Origin: CBDFLD01 sp965249005
GTDB taxonomy: Bacteria > Acidobacteriota > UBA6911
Reading direction: 5' to 3'
NCBI GenBank assembly: GCA_965249005.1
Contig: CBDFLD010000021.1
Coordinates: 62,001 to 126,000 of the forward strand
Length of the DNA: 64,000 bases
A program made the translations under genes and the position numbers. The notes beneath the pieces were generated by a model, which was not told where the DNA came from, did not search any database, and saw only the letters and a program-made list of their open reading frames with translations. The stretch's first letter is position 1. Each line of letters opens with the position of its first letter. Positions 1-9,594 of this stretch are shown piece after piece.

Positions 1-179
1 AGCGGATCTTTCCAGGCGGGCGGGACGGTTGATGCGGCTATGGATGGGGCTGTTTGGTTCTGCGACGCTTGGTCGTGACTCAAGGGATTCTCAAAAGGCT
101 AAATTGTGGCAAACAACGAACGAGACGCATATTCGAACGCTGCCTGGTTGAACAGCGGTTCTCAATGGATCAGAGAACC

Positions 180-302
180 TCAAATCCTTTGATCGAACTC
201 CCGTTTCAGGAGGTCGAGCAGGGAAGGATCGAAGGCGTTTTCGAGGAGCAGGTATCCCTGATCCAGGTAGAAAGCGAGCTGGTCTTCGCGCAATCCCACC
301 AC
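180..302 (-). pseudogene. Truncated N-terminus of a phytanoyl-CoA dioxygenase (PhyH) family protein
   Basis: A 40-codon frame opens with tandem GTG codons seven bases after a clear GAGGAG ribosome binding site, 11 bases past the stop of the upstream glycosidase-like gene, so the two look co-transcribed. The residues REDQLAFYLDQGYLLLENAF match the usual start of PhyH-type Fe(II)/2-oxoglutarate dioxygenases (a helix, then GYLLLEN, then a D-P-S-L helix). A TGA follows residue 40, whereas the family is normally about 250-300 residues. The three minus-strand frames toward the window edge are closed and I see no further homology in them. The start is genuine but the product cannot be functional. 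A sequence error at the TGA is possible but would not by itself restore a long frame. Confidence 0.6.
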
Positions 303-313
303 GCTTGCTCTCC

Positions 314-1909
314 TCAAGCGAACTTCAGCGAGTAGAGGGATGCGTTCTTCATGAAGAAGCGCAGCCGCAGGCTGCCATCGTGCGGAATCTCGCTGGAGCC
401 TTTCCAGGACATGACCGTCATGGTGCTGTCTCCGGTGAAAGTATCACACTCCTCGAGCGCGCATCCCGGCAGCGCCCGCTCGTCTCCGTCCGTGACCTCC
501 ACCCGGATGTAGCCCCCCTCGCCGCAGGCGGCATTCAGCTCCAGCCTCTTGCCGTCCGTCCTCAGCACACGTGTCACCACGACCCCCTGGCGTACGAGGC
601 CGGCGTCGATCGACACGAAACCGTCCCGGCGCAGCTTCGCCAGACCGAGACCGTAGCGGACCTCGTCGAGGTTGCGAGCTTCCGGGACGTCGAGTCCTTC
701 CTTGAGCCCGCTGATCCACCAGTCGTGATGATTCTTGGCGCCGCCGTGAAATACGTAAAGCTCATCGCCCATCGGAATGGGCGGACTGGAGACGTTGACC
801 ATGTTGCAGTCCCAGGCACCGGGGGTCGTGCTCAGCCACGCCTGGGACTTGTTCAGATGATGCCAGGTCCAGCCGTCACGACTATAAACGAGCCGGACGC
901 TCAAGGTATTGGGCACCTCCCGGATGGTGTTGAGGAAACCGAGGTATCCCTGCCCCATCCTCATCTGGCACATTCCGTAAAAGGTCTCGTCCAGGTTATC
1001 GATGTCCTCGTCCGGCGTGAGGATGCACTGCGGGGTGGACCAGTGAATCAGGTCCCGGCTGGTGGCCTGAAAGATCCTGCGCTTGTTGGAACGGGCGGCA
1101 TCGCGGGGAAAGGTGGGGTGGAAGAAGACGCTGTTGGTTACCGGCCGCCGCTCGTCGTGATAGACGGAAAGGATCCCCTTGTGTCGGCAGATGCAACGGT
1201 AGATCCGGGAATCGAGATCGGCATGCACCACATAGAGGTCACCCAGTCCCTCCCCCAGGTGTCCGTAGGTCGGCGTCTCCTCGCTCTGTGTCCAGGTCAA
1301 TCCGTCCGGCGAGCAAGCCAGCGACACCACGTGCCCTCCGGGGTGGTAGTAGCCGTAATAGGTCTTGAATCGCTTCGAGGGATCCTCCTCCAGCGGGTCT
1401 TCGAAGACCGATGAGGATTCGGAGCGTTGAATCGACCCGTCGCCCAGGACGATATTTGTCTTCCGACCTCCTTCTTCCAGATAGTCAAGCTCGGGCTTGC
1501 TCCAGTCGAGGCCGTCCTCCGAATGTGCATAGGCCAGGCGGGACGTCAGCTCGACCCCCAGGGAGGGACGCTTCCGGCCTGGCGCTGCGGCCTCCGGGTG
1601 GATGATTTGCGGCTCGACCTCCCAGTCCTCGTACCAGCACTTGAACTCGTTGGTCACGCTATCGCGAAGCACAGTCCATCCGTTGACCGTGAAGTAAGGG
1701 ACATGCTCCCAGGGTCGGTCCTTCTGAATGAGGGGACCTGGCTCCTTGACCGGACTGTGCACCGTCTTGGTCACGTCCTGGATCTGTTCGAGCAGGATGT
1801 TGTCGAAGAAGTACTGGGGCTCCTCCCCGATCAGCAGCATCGTGCTGTCCATGAAGTTCACGGTCATCTCCTTATATATATCAAGAAATCCGGCAGGAGA
1901 TAGTCCCAT
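314..1909 (-). CDS. Glycoside hydrolase-like beta-propeller protein
   Basis: A protein of 531 residues with repeated motifs of the form YxxSxDGLxW (AYAHSEDGLDW, SLACSPDGLTW, ATSRDLIHW, VYSRDGWTWHH). These are typical of five-bladed propeller glycosidases related to families GH32/43/68 and of uncharacterised relatives common in polysaccharide-degrading soil and marine bacteria. The last ~100 residues (about 440-531) look like an all-beta accessory domain. I see no signal peptide, so it may be cytoplasmic or use an unrecognised export route. The first ATG is used; methionines at residues 15 and 20 are alternatives. The PhyH-type frame starts 11 bases after its stop. The substrate cannot be read from sequence. 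Confidence 0.6.
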   Translation of the reverse strand: MGLSPAGFLDIYKEMTVNFMDSTMLLIGEEPQYFFDNILLEQIQDVTKTVHSPVKEPGPLIQKDRPWEHVPYFTVNGWTVLRDSVTNEFKCWYEDWEVEPQIIHPEAAAPGRKRPSLGVELTSRLAYAHSEDGLDWSKPELDYLEEGGRKTNIVLGDGSIQRSESSSVFEDPLEEDPSKRFKTYYGYYHPGGHVVSLACSPDGLTWTQSEETPTYGHLGEGLGDLYVVHADLDSRIYRCICRHKGILSVYHDERRPVTNSVFFHPTFPRDAARSNKRRIFQATSRDLIHWSTPQCILTPDEDIDNLDETFYGMCQMRMGQGYLGFLNTIREVPNTLSVRLVYSRDGWTWHHLNKSQAWLSTTPGAWDCNMVNVSSPPIPMGDELYVFHGGAKNHHDWWISGLKEGLDVPEARNLDEVRYGLGLAKLRRDGFVSIDAGLVRQGVVVTRVLRTDGKRLELNAACGEGGYIRVEVTDGDERALPGCALEECDTFTGDSTMTVMSWKGSSEIPHDGSLRLRFFMKNASLYSLKFA

Positions 1910-2230
1910 TTACGGTCTCTCGATTGACTATCACCGGCATAACGTCGTTCCTTTTAAGGGCTCACGTATTGGTTGATGATAACCCACGCCGGCCCTAGAG
2001 GAGAGGGACCGCATCCATTGATAAAGTACTGGTACCGGTCCGCAAATATCGCTCTCTTGTCTTCCCATCCGTCTTTCTCTATGGGTATCTCGCACGGGTC
2101 GTCGCAGTCTAGCCCTTAGTCCAGCGTGATTTTTTGCATGAGGAGGAAGAAAAGCCCTGGAACGTGCGCCGTTACGGGATAAAATGCGTTTGATATATTT
2201 ACAAGACATCCCGAAAGGAGCACATTCCAG
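1910..2230. other. Intergenic segment upstream of the IS1380-type transposase
   Basis: 321 bases separate the glycosidase-like gene from the transposase. The last 20 bases hold the transposase ribosome binding site (GAAAGGAG at 2212-2219). I found no convincing coding frame. I looked for a terminal inverted repeat shared with the other side of the transposase and found only short chance-level matches. The left end of the element probably lies here but is unresolved. Confidence 0.4.
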
Positions 2231-3736
2231 GTGAATAAAAGAAACCACAGAATCCTCCTCCGAGACAAGCAAAATCTTACACGCCGGTTGGAAAGAAATC
2301 AGTTTGAGGACCGGTCCGATCCTATGTTCAAGGACTCCAACACCTACTACGAGATCGCCGAGAGAACGCGCGCCATCGGATCTGGTGGTATCGGAGCCAT
2401 TCACAAGCTCGTGTGTAAGCTTGGATTGGACAAAGATATCAACAGAAACATCGTTTTGCTCAAGTACCACTTTCCTTACTGGGAATCCGATCATGTACTG
2501 AACATCGCATACAACGTCTTGTCGGGTGGAACCTGTCTCGAAGATATCGAGCGGTTGCGCCAGGATGAGACCTACATGAACGGACTGGGAGCCGAGAGGA
2601 TTCCGGATCCCACGACGGCTGGAGATTTCCTCCGTCGTTTCGATGAGGATTGGATCTTCGGACTTCAGGAAACCATCAATGAAACCCGAACCAAGGTGTG
2701 GAAGTTGCAGGATGCTTCCTTCCGGAAGGAGGCCATCATCGACGTGGACGGGACCGTCGCCGGAACCTTGGGGGAATGCAAGGAAGGAATGGACATTGCC
2801 TACAACGGGATCTGGGGTTACGCACCGTTGATCGTGACCTTGGCCAATACGAATGAGGTCCTCTATCTGATGAATCGGCCGGGCAACCGTCCCTCTTCCG
2901 ACGGAGCGGCCGAGTGGATGGACCGGGCAATCGATCTGGTGTCGTCGGTGTTTACGAAGGTCTGGCTTCGGGGCGACACGGATTTCTCGCTGACGAGAAA
3001 CTTCGATCGCTGGGACGAGCGGGTTGGTTTTGTCTTTGGTTATGACGCCAAGCCGAACCTGGTCGGGATGGCCGATGCCCTGCCGGAGAGACAATGGAAA
3101 CCGCTCGAGCGGCCTCCTCGTTATGAGGTCAAGAGCGAAGAACGGCGCCGTCCGGAAAACGTCAAAGAACAAGTAATCAAGGAGAGAGAATTCAAGAACA
3201 TCCGCCTGCAGAGCGAGCAGGTCGCCGAGTTTGACTATCGTCCCGGACACTGTAAGAAAACCTATCGCATGGTTGTGGTTCGGAAGAACCTCACGATCGA
3301 AAAGGGGGAGCACCGGCTGTTTGATGAGGTCCGGTACTTCTTCTACATCACCAACGATCGGGAGATGACGATGGGAGAAGTGGTCCTTTTTGCCAACGAT
3401 CGCTGCAACCAGGAAAACGTCATCGGTCAGCTCAAGAGTGGAGTGAACGCCTTGAGGATGCCTTCGGACAGTCTGGTATCGAACTGGGCCTACATGGTCA
3501 TCGCATCGCTGGCGTGGAATCTGAAGGCCTGGTATGGCCTGGTGACGCAGGCGCCGACAGTACGTCGTGATATCTTGAGGATGGAGTTCAAACGCTTCCT
3601 GGTGAACTTTGTGCAAATACCCTGTCAGATTGTAAGAACCGGTCGTCGCCTCGTTTACAGGATATTGGCCTATAGCAAGCATCTCGAAACCTTTTTGGCG
3701 ACGTTCGACTATATCAGGCAACTCAGGTTTACTTGA
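2231..3736 (+). CDS. IS1380-family DDE transposase
   Basis: A 501-residue protein of the usual IS1380 size, catalysing cut-and-paste transposition. The DDE residues can be placed in IIDVDGT (D171 or D173), LRGDTDFS (D249 or D251) and NQENVIGQLK (E395); the NQEN-I-QLK signature is characteristic of the family. The start is GTG, supported by GAAAGGAG ten bases upstream. The frame is intact, so the element may be active. No accessory gene accompanies it. It sits between a glycosidase-like gene and a divergent amidohydrolase, and I cannot show that it interrupts a gene. A long open frame on the opposite strand across it is an artefact of its codon usage. Confidence 0.9.
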   Translation: MNKRNHRILLRDKQNLTRRLERNQFEDRSDPMFKDSNTYYEIAERTRAIGSGGIGAIHKLVCKLGLDKDINRNIVLLKYHFPYWESDHVLNIAYNVLSGGTCLEDIERLRQDETYMNGLGAERIPDPTTAGDFLRRFDEDWIFGLQETINETRTKVWKLQDASFRKEAIIDVDGTVAGTLGECKEGMDIAYNGIWGYAPLIVTLANTNEVLYLMNRPGNRPSSDGAAEWMDRAIDLVSSVFTKVWLRGDTDFSLTRNFDRWDERVGFVFGYDAKPNLVGMADALPERQWKPLERPPRYEVKSEERRRPENVKEQVIKEREFKNIRLQSEQVAEFDYRPGHCKKTYRMVVVRKNLTIEKGEHRLFDEVRYFFYITNDREMTMGEVVLFANDRCNQENVIGQLKSGVNALRMPSDSLVSNWAYMVIASLAWNLKAWYGLVTQAPTVRRDILRMEFKRFLVNFVQIPCQIVRTGRRLVYRILAYSKHLETFLATFDYIRQLRFT

Positions 3737-4134
3737 AGGCGCCTCGCCGGCGGGTGAGCCCGTACCCCCGGCGGAGCAAGAGTGGCGGGCGAAAGGAAGG
3801 GCATAACAGAGACAAACAAGATCAAGTGATCCAGACAACCAATGGAAGGTTTGTCTCTTGTGTTTCTCTTTGCTTTCCCTGTTACGCACAAGGAGCTGAA
3901 ATCCACGAGATATTCGGAAAAGGCAAACGATTTTCCGAGCGAGCTCATACCTCGCTTATTTTGGGACTAGAACTCGCGCGGGCGGGAGCAGAAAAAGAGT
4001 CCATTTTCGTCTCTTGAGCCGGACCGGCGCAACCGATCCACCGTCGGGGGACTTTTCATGAAACGCATGTGGATCCGGTAAAAAAGCTGACGGGCGCGAT
4101 TTTAGTGGGTAATCTGGGAACTCGGGGGAAATGA
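3737..4134. other. Non-coding flank of the IS1380-type transposase
   Basis: 398 bases with no credible gene. A perfect 10-base inverted repeat, AGAGACAAAC at 3808-3817 and GTTTGTCTCT at 3849-3858, could form a hairpin with a 31-base loop after the transposase. No U-run follows, so a terminator role is unproven. The right end of the insertion sequence is expected in this interval, but I could not match it to a left end. Confidence 0.35.
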
Positions 4135-5649
4135 TCAGTCGTTTACCCGAACCCATCCGGTGGCGGCGTTGGAAGGTTGTCCGCCCTCGTGAAGGTACGC
4201 GGTCTTCAACTGACTGAGGTAATCGGTTGGAATCCTGTTGAGCTTGGCGCTTGGATCCACCCCATAGAGCTTGGCCGCGTTGAGACCAAAGATCTTGGCC
4301 TTGTCCTCCCGTGTGATTTTCTCGTAGCCGAACTTCTCGGTCATCTCGTCGGTAAACTGAAATCGCTTGAACAAGTCGATGGCCCACTGGGGGGATCCCC
4401 ACCACAGGCAGTCCGTCCCCCAGATAACGTGGTCGCTGCCATAATGCTTGATGTTTTTGCCCATCAAGTGCTGGCACATCACTGGATGCTCCAGCGCCAA
4501 AATGCCGAAGGTAGATCCGATCTCGCAGTAGACGTTGTCGATGTGCGGGTTTCGGCGTTTGATATCCATCAGCACGTTGTGCCATAGGAAGTCTCCAGTG
4601 GTTGGATCCCACTGGTTGTTCTTCTCGTGATTGGGCTCATTTGGCCCGTGTTTGAGCGCCGAATGATAGACCACAAAATTGAAATCAGGATTGTCGAGTG
4701 CGGCCTTTTCGACGTCTCTTGGATTGGCTAGATGTCCGAGTGTTCGCGATTGATACGAAAACCCCTTGTGCACGCTGACCAGCTTCAGACCTAGCTCACG
4801 TGACTTCTCGTAAAAACGAGCGGACATTTCATCGTCGAGCTGGAAGCCTCCGCCGCTGCGACCCGGATCCGTGTGGCAATACCATTTCCAGGAATCTATC
4901 CCATAGAGCTTGACCTCGCGCTCCATCTGCTCAAAGAGTGCCGAGTAATCCGGCTTGTTGGCCGCTTTGTTCCAGTAGTGATTGGGAGCGCAGTTCCCTT
5001 GACAAAGCGCTCGCTGGCTACCAGCAAGAGTATTGATATCCAGCTTGCGCTGAGACATGAGCCAGCTCGGCAGGACGTGCCGACCAGGAGTTCGCCTTTT
5101 CCCTTCTAGACTCCCTCCCGATGGGTCCCGATGGATCTCCTTCGACGGAACCCCCGAAATCACCAGAAGGCTGGTTTCGCTATCGAAGAACATCTCCTTC
5201 ACGAAATTCGGAAAGCCATAGGCTTCGGCATCATTCCCCAGGTTGAACCCCATATTCCTGACGAACTCGGCCCTTCTGAAATTCGCCAACGAAATCCCGT
5301 CTGTGAAGTGGGCTTGAACATCGATGATGAGATACTCCCCTTTGGGAAACTTCTCACTAGTCACGGCCGGATCGAAGGCTTCTTCCGCATATACCTCCCA
5401 ATAGGGACCGAAAACTGCGTTGTTCGCCAAGAGCGCAGTAGCCATTCCCATCGACGAACGCATGAAGTCACGCCGGGTTAACCCCACTTTCTTGGCGTTG
5501 GTGGTGCCCCACTCGTGGATGAGATGTTCAACCTCTTTCTGCCTCTTACTTTGCGGACGCGGGACGAATTCCTCATTCGAGACAATTTGTGTTGGCATGG
5601 GTGAATCGACGCCCTTTCGTCGGTCCCGCTCGTACTTTCTAATCCACAT
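4135..5649 (-). CDS. Tat-exported amidohydrolase (amidohydrolase 2 family)
   Basis: A protein of about 504 residues. The preferred start is the ATG at 5649, preceded by GAGGG with 9-base spacing; a GTG eleven codons upstream is possible but has no ribosome binding site. A twin-arginine motif (LTRRDFMRSS) followed by a hydrophobic stretch lies about 55 residues from that start, so the protein is probably exported folded. The body resembles TIM-barrel metal-dependent hydrolases of the amidohydrolase 2 / decarboxylase group: IIDVQAHF near the N-terminus replaces the usual D-x-H, and YHSALKHG and GSDHVIWGTDCLWWG supply a likely ligand His and the late Asp. The ordinary HxH is altered to Q-A-H, so metal binding may differ. 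The substrate is unknown. Confidence 0.75.
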   Translation of the reverse strand: MWIRKYERDRRKGVDSPMPTQIVSNEEFVPRPQSKRQKEVEHLIHEWGTTNAKKVGLTRRDFMRSSMGMATALLANNAVFGPYWEVYAEEAFDPAVTSEKFPKGEYLIIDVQAHFTDGISLANFRRAEFVRNMGFNLGNDAEAYGFPNFVKEMFFDSETSLLVISGVPSKEIHRDPSGGSLEGKRRTPGRHVLPSWLMSQRKLDINTLAGSQRALCQGNCAPNHYWNKAANKPDYSALFEQMEREVKLYGIDSWKWYCHTDPGRSGGGFQLDDEMSARFYEKSRELGLKLVSVHKGFSYQSRTLGHLANPRDVEKAALDNPDFNFVVYHSALKHGPNEPNHEKNNQWDPTTGDFLWHNVLMDIKRRNPHIDNVYCEIGSTFGILALEHPVMCQHLMGKNIKHYGSDHVIWGTDCLWWGSPQWAIDLFKRFQFTDEMTEKFGYEKITREDKAKIFGLNAAKLYGVDPSAKLNRIPTDYLSQLKTAYLHEGGQPSNAATGWVRVND

Positions 5650-5791
5650 AGTGTCAGCCCTCGATTGAATCGTGTGGCGCACGGAAGCCCAATTCCGAGC
5701 TATCAGGTCCAGAGGCCTTGCTTGATTTGCGTTCGATTATGACCCGCTCGAAAAAGCTGATCTCCGATATATGACTTCTCTGAGCAACACG

Positions 5792-7465
5792 TTAGGAGTT
5801 CGTATCCAGTACCGTATCCGTGACCTCGCCCTTTCGAAAGCGCAAGTACCCTTCAACCACTAGCCAAACGCTGAGTGCAAATATGGTCATCGCCACAAAC
5901 AACAACAGCGTCTGGTCCGCGTTCCAGTACTTGCGAAGGTCGAGCAACATGGCACTCAAAGTTACAACCATCATGAACACCATAGGAACCAATGTCCACC
6001 AATAGTTCGCCCGTCGTTGTCGCAGATAGATCGTGATGGTCAGCAGCGTCAACCCACCGAGCACCTGGTTCGTACTACCAAACAAGCTCCAAAGCGCTAA
6101 TCCCGCTGGCTGACCTTGAATCTCGTAAAAAGCGAAAAAACCGATCAGTCCCACGGCGATCAGCGAGGCCAGGTAGCGGTTGGCCAACACGGGGATCCCG
6201 ATCGAAACGGCAATCTCGCCGATGTTGTATCGGAGCAGCCTGGTCCCGGAATCGAGGGAAGTTAGAGCAAATGAGACTGCGACCAACGCTATAAACGCCT
6301 GCGCCAGCTCCATAGGAACGCCGAGGCTGGACACGAAGACGGCCGACCCGTCGATAAACGCCCGCATCTTTTCAGACAGGCTGTTTGCCGAGGTCCAACT
6401 GGCGTAATGCAGGTTCCAGGACTCCACGGAACGGAACCCAGCCGTGCACGCCAGAACGGCCAGAAGCCCGAGCATCGATTCGCCTATCATGCCACCGTAG
6501 CCAATCGAAACTGCGTCCGTCTCCCGATTAATCTGCTTGGAGGTTGTCCCGGAAGAGACTAACCCGTGAAAACCTGAGACCGCACCACAGGCAATAACAA
6601 TGAAAACAAATGGAAAGATTGGCGGGGCATCGGCCGGCTGAGTATTGAGAACCGGAGCCGCAAACTGCGGGCGAAGGACGACGAACCCAAGATAGGCGGC
6701 AGCAAGCCCCAGATAGAGCAACAAAGAGTTCAAATAGTCACGAGGCTGCAGCAGCAGCCACACCGGTACGGTCGAGGCTGCAAAAGCATAACCTAGCAGT
6801 AGAACAATCCACCAATCGGTAGATAGGATGGGTTTCCCAATTTGCAAAGCAAGCCAGATGGAGGCCAGCATCAAGATGAACCCTACAGCGGTAGACTTGC
6901 TGATAGATACCGAACGCTTGTAGACGAGCCAGCCAATCACCATCGCAAACAACATCAACGCAAAGGTGGGAAACACCGATTCGGGATAAAACTCAGGGGT
7001 AAACAGCCCGGCAACAACCCGTACAAAGACTCCCATGACGAGAGAGGCCAGGAAAAAAATAATCAACAGGAAAATCGCTTTGGCCCTCGGTCCGATGAGA
7101 TTCTCAGCCACTTTCCCGACACTCAATCCCCGATTGCGCATGGAAAGAACGAGTGCGCCAAAATCATGGACGGCACCAATAAACAAGGTCCCCAGGACCA
7201 CCCAGAGCATTCCCGGCAGCCATCCCCAGATGACTGCAATTGCGGGTCCCAGCATTGGAGCCAAGCCAGCAATCGAAGCATAGTGATGACCGAAAAGCAC
7301 CCCTTTGCGACAGGGGACGTAGTCCACCTCATCGCGGAGATCATGTGCCGGGGTAGACCGGCTCGGATCCAACAAAAACACCTTCGCACCAAGATACCGC
7401 GCGTAGAAGCGATAGACAATTAAGTACAGGATGAAGCACCCTGCTGCCGCGATGACAGGTTGCAT
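5792..7465 (-). CDS. cstA: CstA-family carbon starvation / peptide or pyruvate transporter
   Basis: 557 residues, with many hydrophobic segments spread through the chain. Signature stretches include FGHHYASIAGLAPMLGPAIA near residue 60 and FHGLVSSGTTSKQI in the middle, both hallmarks of CstA. The family imports peptides or pyruvate during carbon limitation. I place the start at the ATG at 7465, preceded by GGGAGAA at suitable spacing; an in-frame TTG ten codons upstream is less likely. At about 560 residues it is the shorter form of the family (E. coli CstA is near 700). It lies 142 bases downstream of the amidohydrolase gene's start in the same orientation and may be expressed separately. 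Confidence 0.9.
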   Translation of the reverse strand: MQPVIAAAGCFILYLIVYRFYARYLGAKVFLLDPSRSTPAHDLRDEVDYVPCRKGVLFGHHYASIAGLAPMLGPAIAVIWGWLPGMLWVVLGTLFIGAVHDFGALVLSMRNRGLSVGKVAENLIGPRAKAIFLLIIFFLASLVMGVFVRVVAGLFTPEFYPESVFPTFALMLFAMVIGWLVYKRSVSISKSTAVGFILMLASIWLALQIGKPILSTDWWIVLLLGYAFAASTVPVWLLLQPRDYLNSLLLYLGLAAAYLGFVVLRPQFAAPVLNTQPADAPPIFPFVFIVIACGAVSGFHGLVSSGTTSKQINRETDAVSIGYGGMIGESMLGLLAVLACTAGFRSVESWNLHYASWTSANSLSEKMRAFIDGSAVFVSSLGVPMELAQAFIALVAVSFALTSLDSGTRLLRYNIGEIAVSIGIPVLANRYLASLIAVGLIGFFAFYEIQGQPAGLALWSLFGSTNQVLGGLTLLTITIYLRQRRANYWWTLVPMVFMMVVTLSAMLLDLRKYWNADQTLLLFVAMTIFALSVWLVVEGYLRFRKGEVTDTVLDTNS

Positions 7466-7734
7466 ACCACATTTCTCCCAAAGGCAAGGAACCAATAGTT
7501 GCGGGGATCGTCAAGTGCCGGATCCACAGGTCGACCAGGTTCGATAGAAACGATGCCGGAAGCTAACCCGCTCGAGGATCTAGCCTGCGCAATGATACAC
7601 GATCTCCGATAGAATTCGTGATCGGAGTGACTGATCTTGATAGTGAGATTCGTTGTTTAGTGGACCTATCTCGCGCAGGACGCTCGACCTTTACATTGAC
7701 TCTCCAGTAGTCAGGCCAACAAACAAGGGGGTGG

Positions 7735-8202
7735 CTAAGGATCCCGGATCACCGCTCCTTGACCCCGGATGCGATAAACAGTCTTTCCTTCCTTGACCCC
7801 GGAGACATCCATTTCCTCCCCTTTCTCTTCGGCCTCATGCACCAGAAAGGCGGCGTATTGATCCCGCGTGAGTTTTAGGCTCGTGAACTCTCCCTGAGCC
7901 ACGACTTCTCTCCCATTTGCTTCCCTGGGAAATACTATTTCGCCATCGTTGACCTTCACCTGGATCGCCATGGCAGAGCCCTCTTCCTGCACCTCGATCC
8001 AGCATCCCATCCTGGGGCAAACAGAGATGATCGTTCCTTTAATCTTCACGGTCTTGCCGAGGAATCGCTCAGGTTCACTCAAAAGCGCGGAGATCCGGGT
8101 CTCTGCACCCTCATTCAACGGTTCTCCCAGTTTGAAATCGTCCGCGACCGCTACATTGCATAAGAGGACAGCACAGCTCAAGGCCCACAGATTTGTTCTC
8201 AT
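7735..8202 (-). CDS. Secreted DUF4920-domain protein
   Basis: 155 residues starting at the ATG at 8202, which has AGAGGT upstream and gives a normal Sec signal peptide (MRTNLWALSCAVLLCNVAVA). The mature part contains GKTVKIKGTIISVCPRMGCW and EGEMD-like endings typical of DUF4920, a small OB-fold-like domain found in periplasmic proteins. Two cysteines (CPRMGC) could bind metal or form a disulfide. It is divergently oriented to the gmd gene, with a 185-base intergenic region. Its biochemical role is not known. Confidence 0.7.
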   Translation of the reverse strand: MRTNLWALSCAVLLCNVAVADDFKLGEPLNEGAETRISALLSEPERFLGKTVKIKGTIISVCPRMGCWIEVQEEGSAMAIQVKVNDGEIVFPREANGREVVAQGEFTSLKLTRDQYAAFLVHEAEEKGEEMDVSGVKEGKTVYRIRGQGAVIRDP

Positions 8203-8387
8203 TCCCGCACCTCTATTCGTTGTGCACCTACTTTTAGGCAACAGGACAAAACTCATTCTTTCACTTCCTCATTTCGCCTTCAAGTCCGGACGGATTGCCC
8301 TGCTAATTGCTTGATGACTTTGCGAAACAGTGCCGATGTCCTATTATCGGGGTATCGTTTAAGACGATTTCCGGAATTGGCACCAGA

Positions 8388-9410
8388 ATGGCACAAAAAG
8401 TCGCTCTCCTCACAGGGATCACAGGACAGGACGGATCGTATCTAACAGAGTTTCTGCTCGAGAAGGGATACCAGGTCCATGGGATTGTTCGTCGTGTGGC
8501 CTTGGAGGACCCGGCCCACCACCTTCAGAGAATAAGCCACGTATCGGGAGAGATCGAGTTGCACTCGGGATCTCTGGAGAGTTTTGCCAGCCTACATCGA
8601 GTGATTCGCTCGCTTCGTCCAGACGAGTGCTATCACCTCGCGGCTCAAAGCTTCGTCAGCTACTCTTTCGAAGACGAGTTTTCCACCCTGAACACGAACA
8701 TCAACGGCACTCACCACGTACTGGCAGCACTGCACGATATCGTCCCCGGCTGTCGCTTTTATTTTGCCGGCTCCAGTGAAATGTTCGGCCGGGCGGAAGA
8801 AGTTCCACAATCGGAACACACACGGTTTCATCCTCGATCGGTCTACGGAATCTCCAAGGTCGCCGGATTCGAGCTGACGCGCAACTACCGCGAGGCCTAT
8901 GCTCTCCACGCCTCTAGTGGAATCCTCTACAACCACGAATCTCCGCGTCGAGGATACGAATTCGTGACGCGCAAGATCACCTCCTACGCAGCTCGTATCA
9001 AGATGGGGCTCGCCGACAAGTTACCGCTGGGTAATCTGGAAGCGCGGCGCGACTGGGGCCACGCCGCGGACTACGTAAGAGCAATGTGGCTGATGCTTCA
9101 GCAACCAACCCCTGGAGACTATGTGGTGGCCACCGGGGAGACGCATTCCGTCGAAGAGTTTGCCGAACTCGCCTTTTCTCGGCTCGGCCTGGACTACAGA
9201 GATTATATCGCCATCGAGCCCAAACTCTTCCGGCCGGCTGAGGTCGACGTCTTGCAGGGCGATGCAAGCCAGGCCCGCCGTGTGCTTGGATGGGAGTTTC
9301 ACACAACGTTCTCAGAACTTGTGCACCAGATGGTCGACGCCGATCTGGATATCTTGTCGAGCAAACTACGCGGCAAGAACGACATCAAGACCACGCCAGC
9401 AAGATACTGA
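8388..9410 (+). CDS. gmd: GDP-mannose 4,6-dehydratase
   Basis: 340 residues of the NAD(P)-dependent extended SDR family. It converts GDP-mannose to GDP-4-keto-6-deoxymannose, the entry step to GDP-fucose, GDP-rhamnose and related surface sugars. The Rossmann motif TGITGQDGSY (residues 9-18) and NHESPRRG with VTRKIT are diagnostic of Gmd. The active site is S-S-E (129-131) and Y153-x3-K157. The ATG at 8388 is chosen because it starts directly before the nucleotide-binding strand; an upstream in-frame ATG at 8307 would add 27 residues unlike the family. No fucose or rhamnose synthase is adjacent, so the downstream sugar is not evident. Confidence 0.9.
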   Translation: MAQKVALLTGITGQDGSYLTEFLLEKGYQVHGIVRRVALEDPAHHLQRISHVSGEIELHSGSLESFASLHRVIRSLRPDECYHLAAQSFVSYSFEDEFSTLNTNINGTHHVLAALHDIVPGCRFYFAGSSEMFGRAEEVPQSEHTRFHPRSVYGISKVAGFELTRNYREAYALHASSGILYNHESPRRGYEFVTRKITSYAARIKMGLADKLPLGNLEARRDWGHAADYVRAMWLMLQQPTPGDYVVATGETHSVEEFAELAFSRLGLDYRDYIAIEPKLFRPAEVDVLQGDASQARRVLGWEFHTTFSELVHQMVDADLDILSSKLRGKNDIKTTPARY

Positions 9411-9594
9411 CGCTGCTTTGTATCCTTTCACCCCGAATAATCGCGCATTCCCGCCCGGTATACCTGTCCGTGGGTAGTCCCGCTTTGCCTTGATCGAGCG
9501 CACAATGAGAATCTGAGCTATACTGAAGCCCTACAAATCGAAGGAAGGCCCAGAGCTGACACAGCCGCTGAAGCCTTGAACGGAGGGATCCAGA

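Noticed and set aside
305..1414. A 369-codon plus-strand frame opposite the glycosidase-like gene
   Set aside because: The minus-strand product carries repeated propeller motifs; the plus-strand reading is low-complexity and unlike any protein family.
1931..3889. A 652-codon open frame on the minus strand across the IS1380 transposase
   Set aside because: It is antisense to an intact, recognisable transposase, has no family features and no ribosome binding site; its length reflects codon composition.
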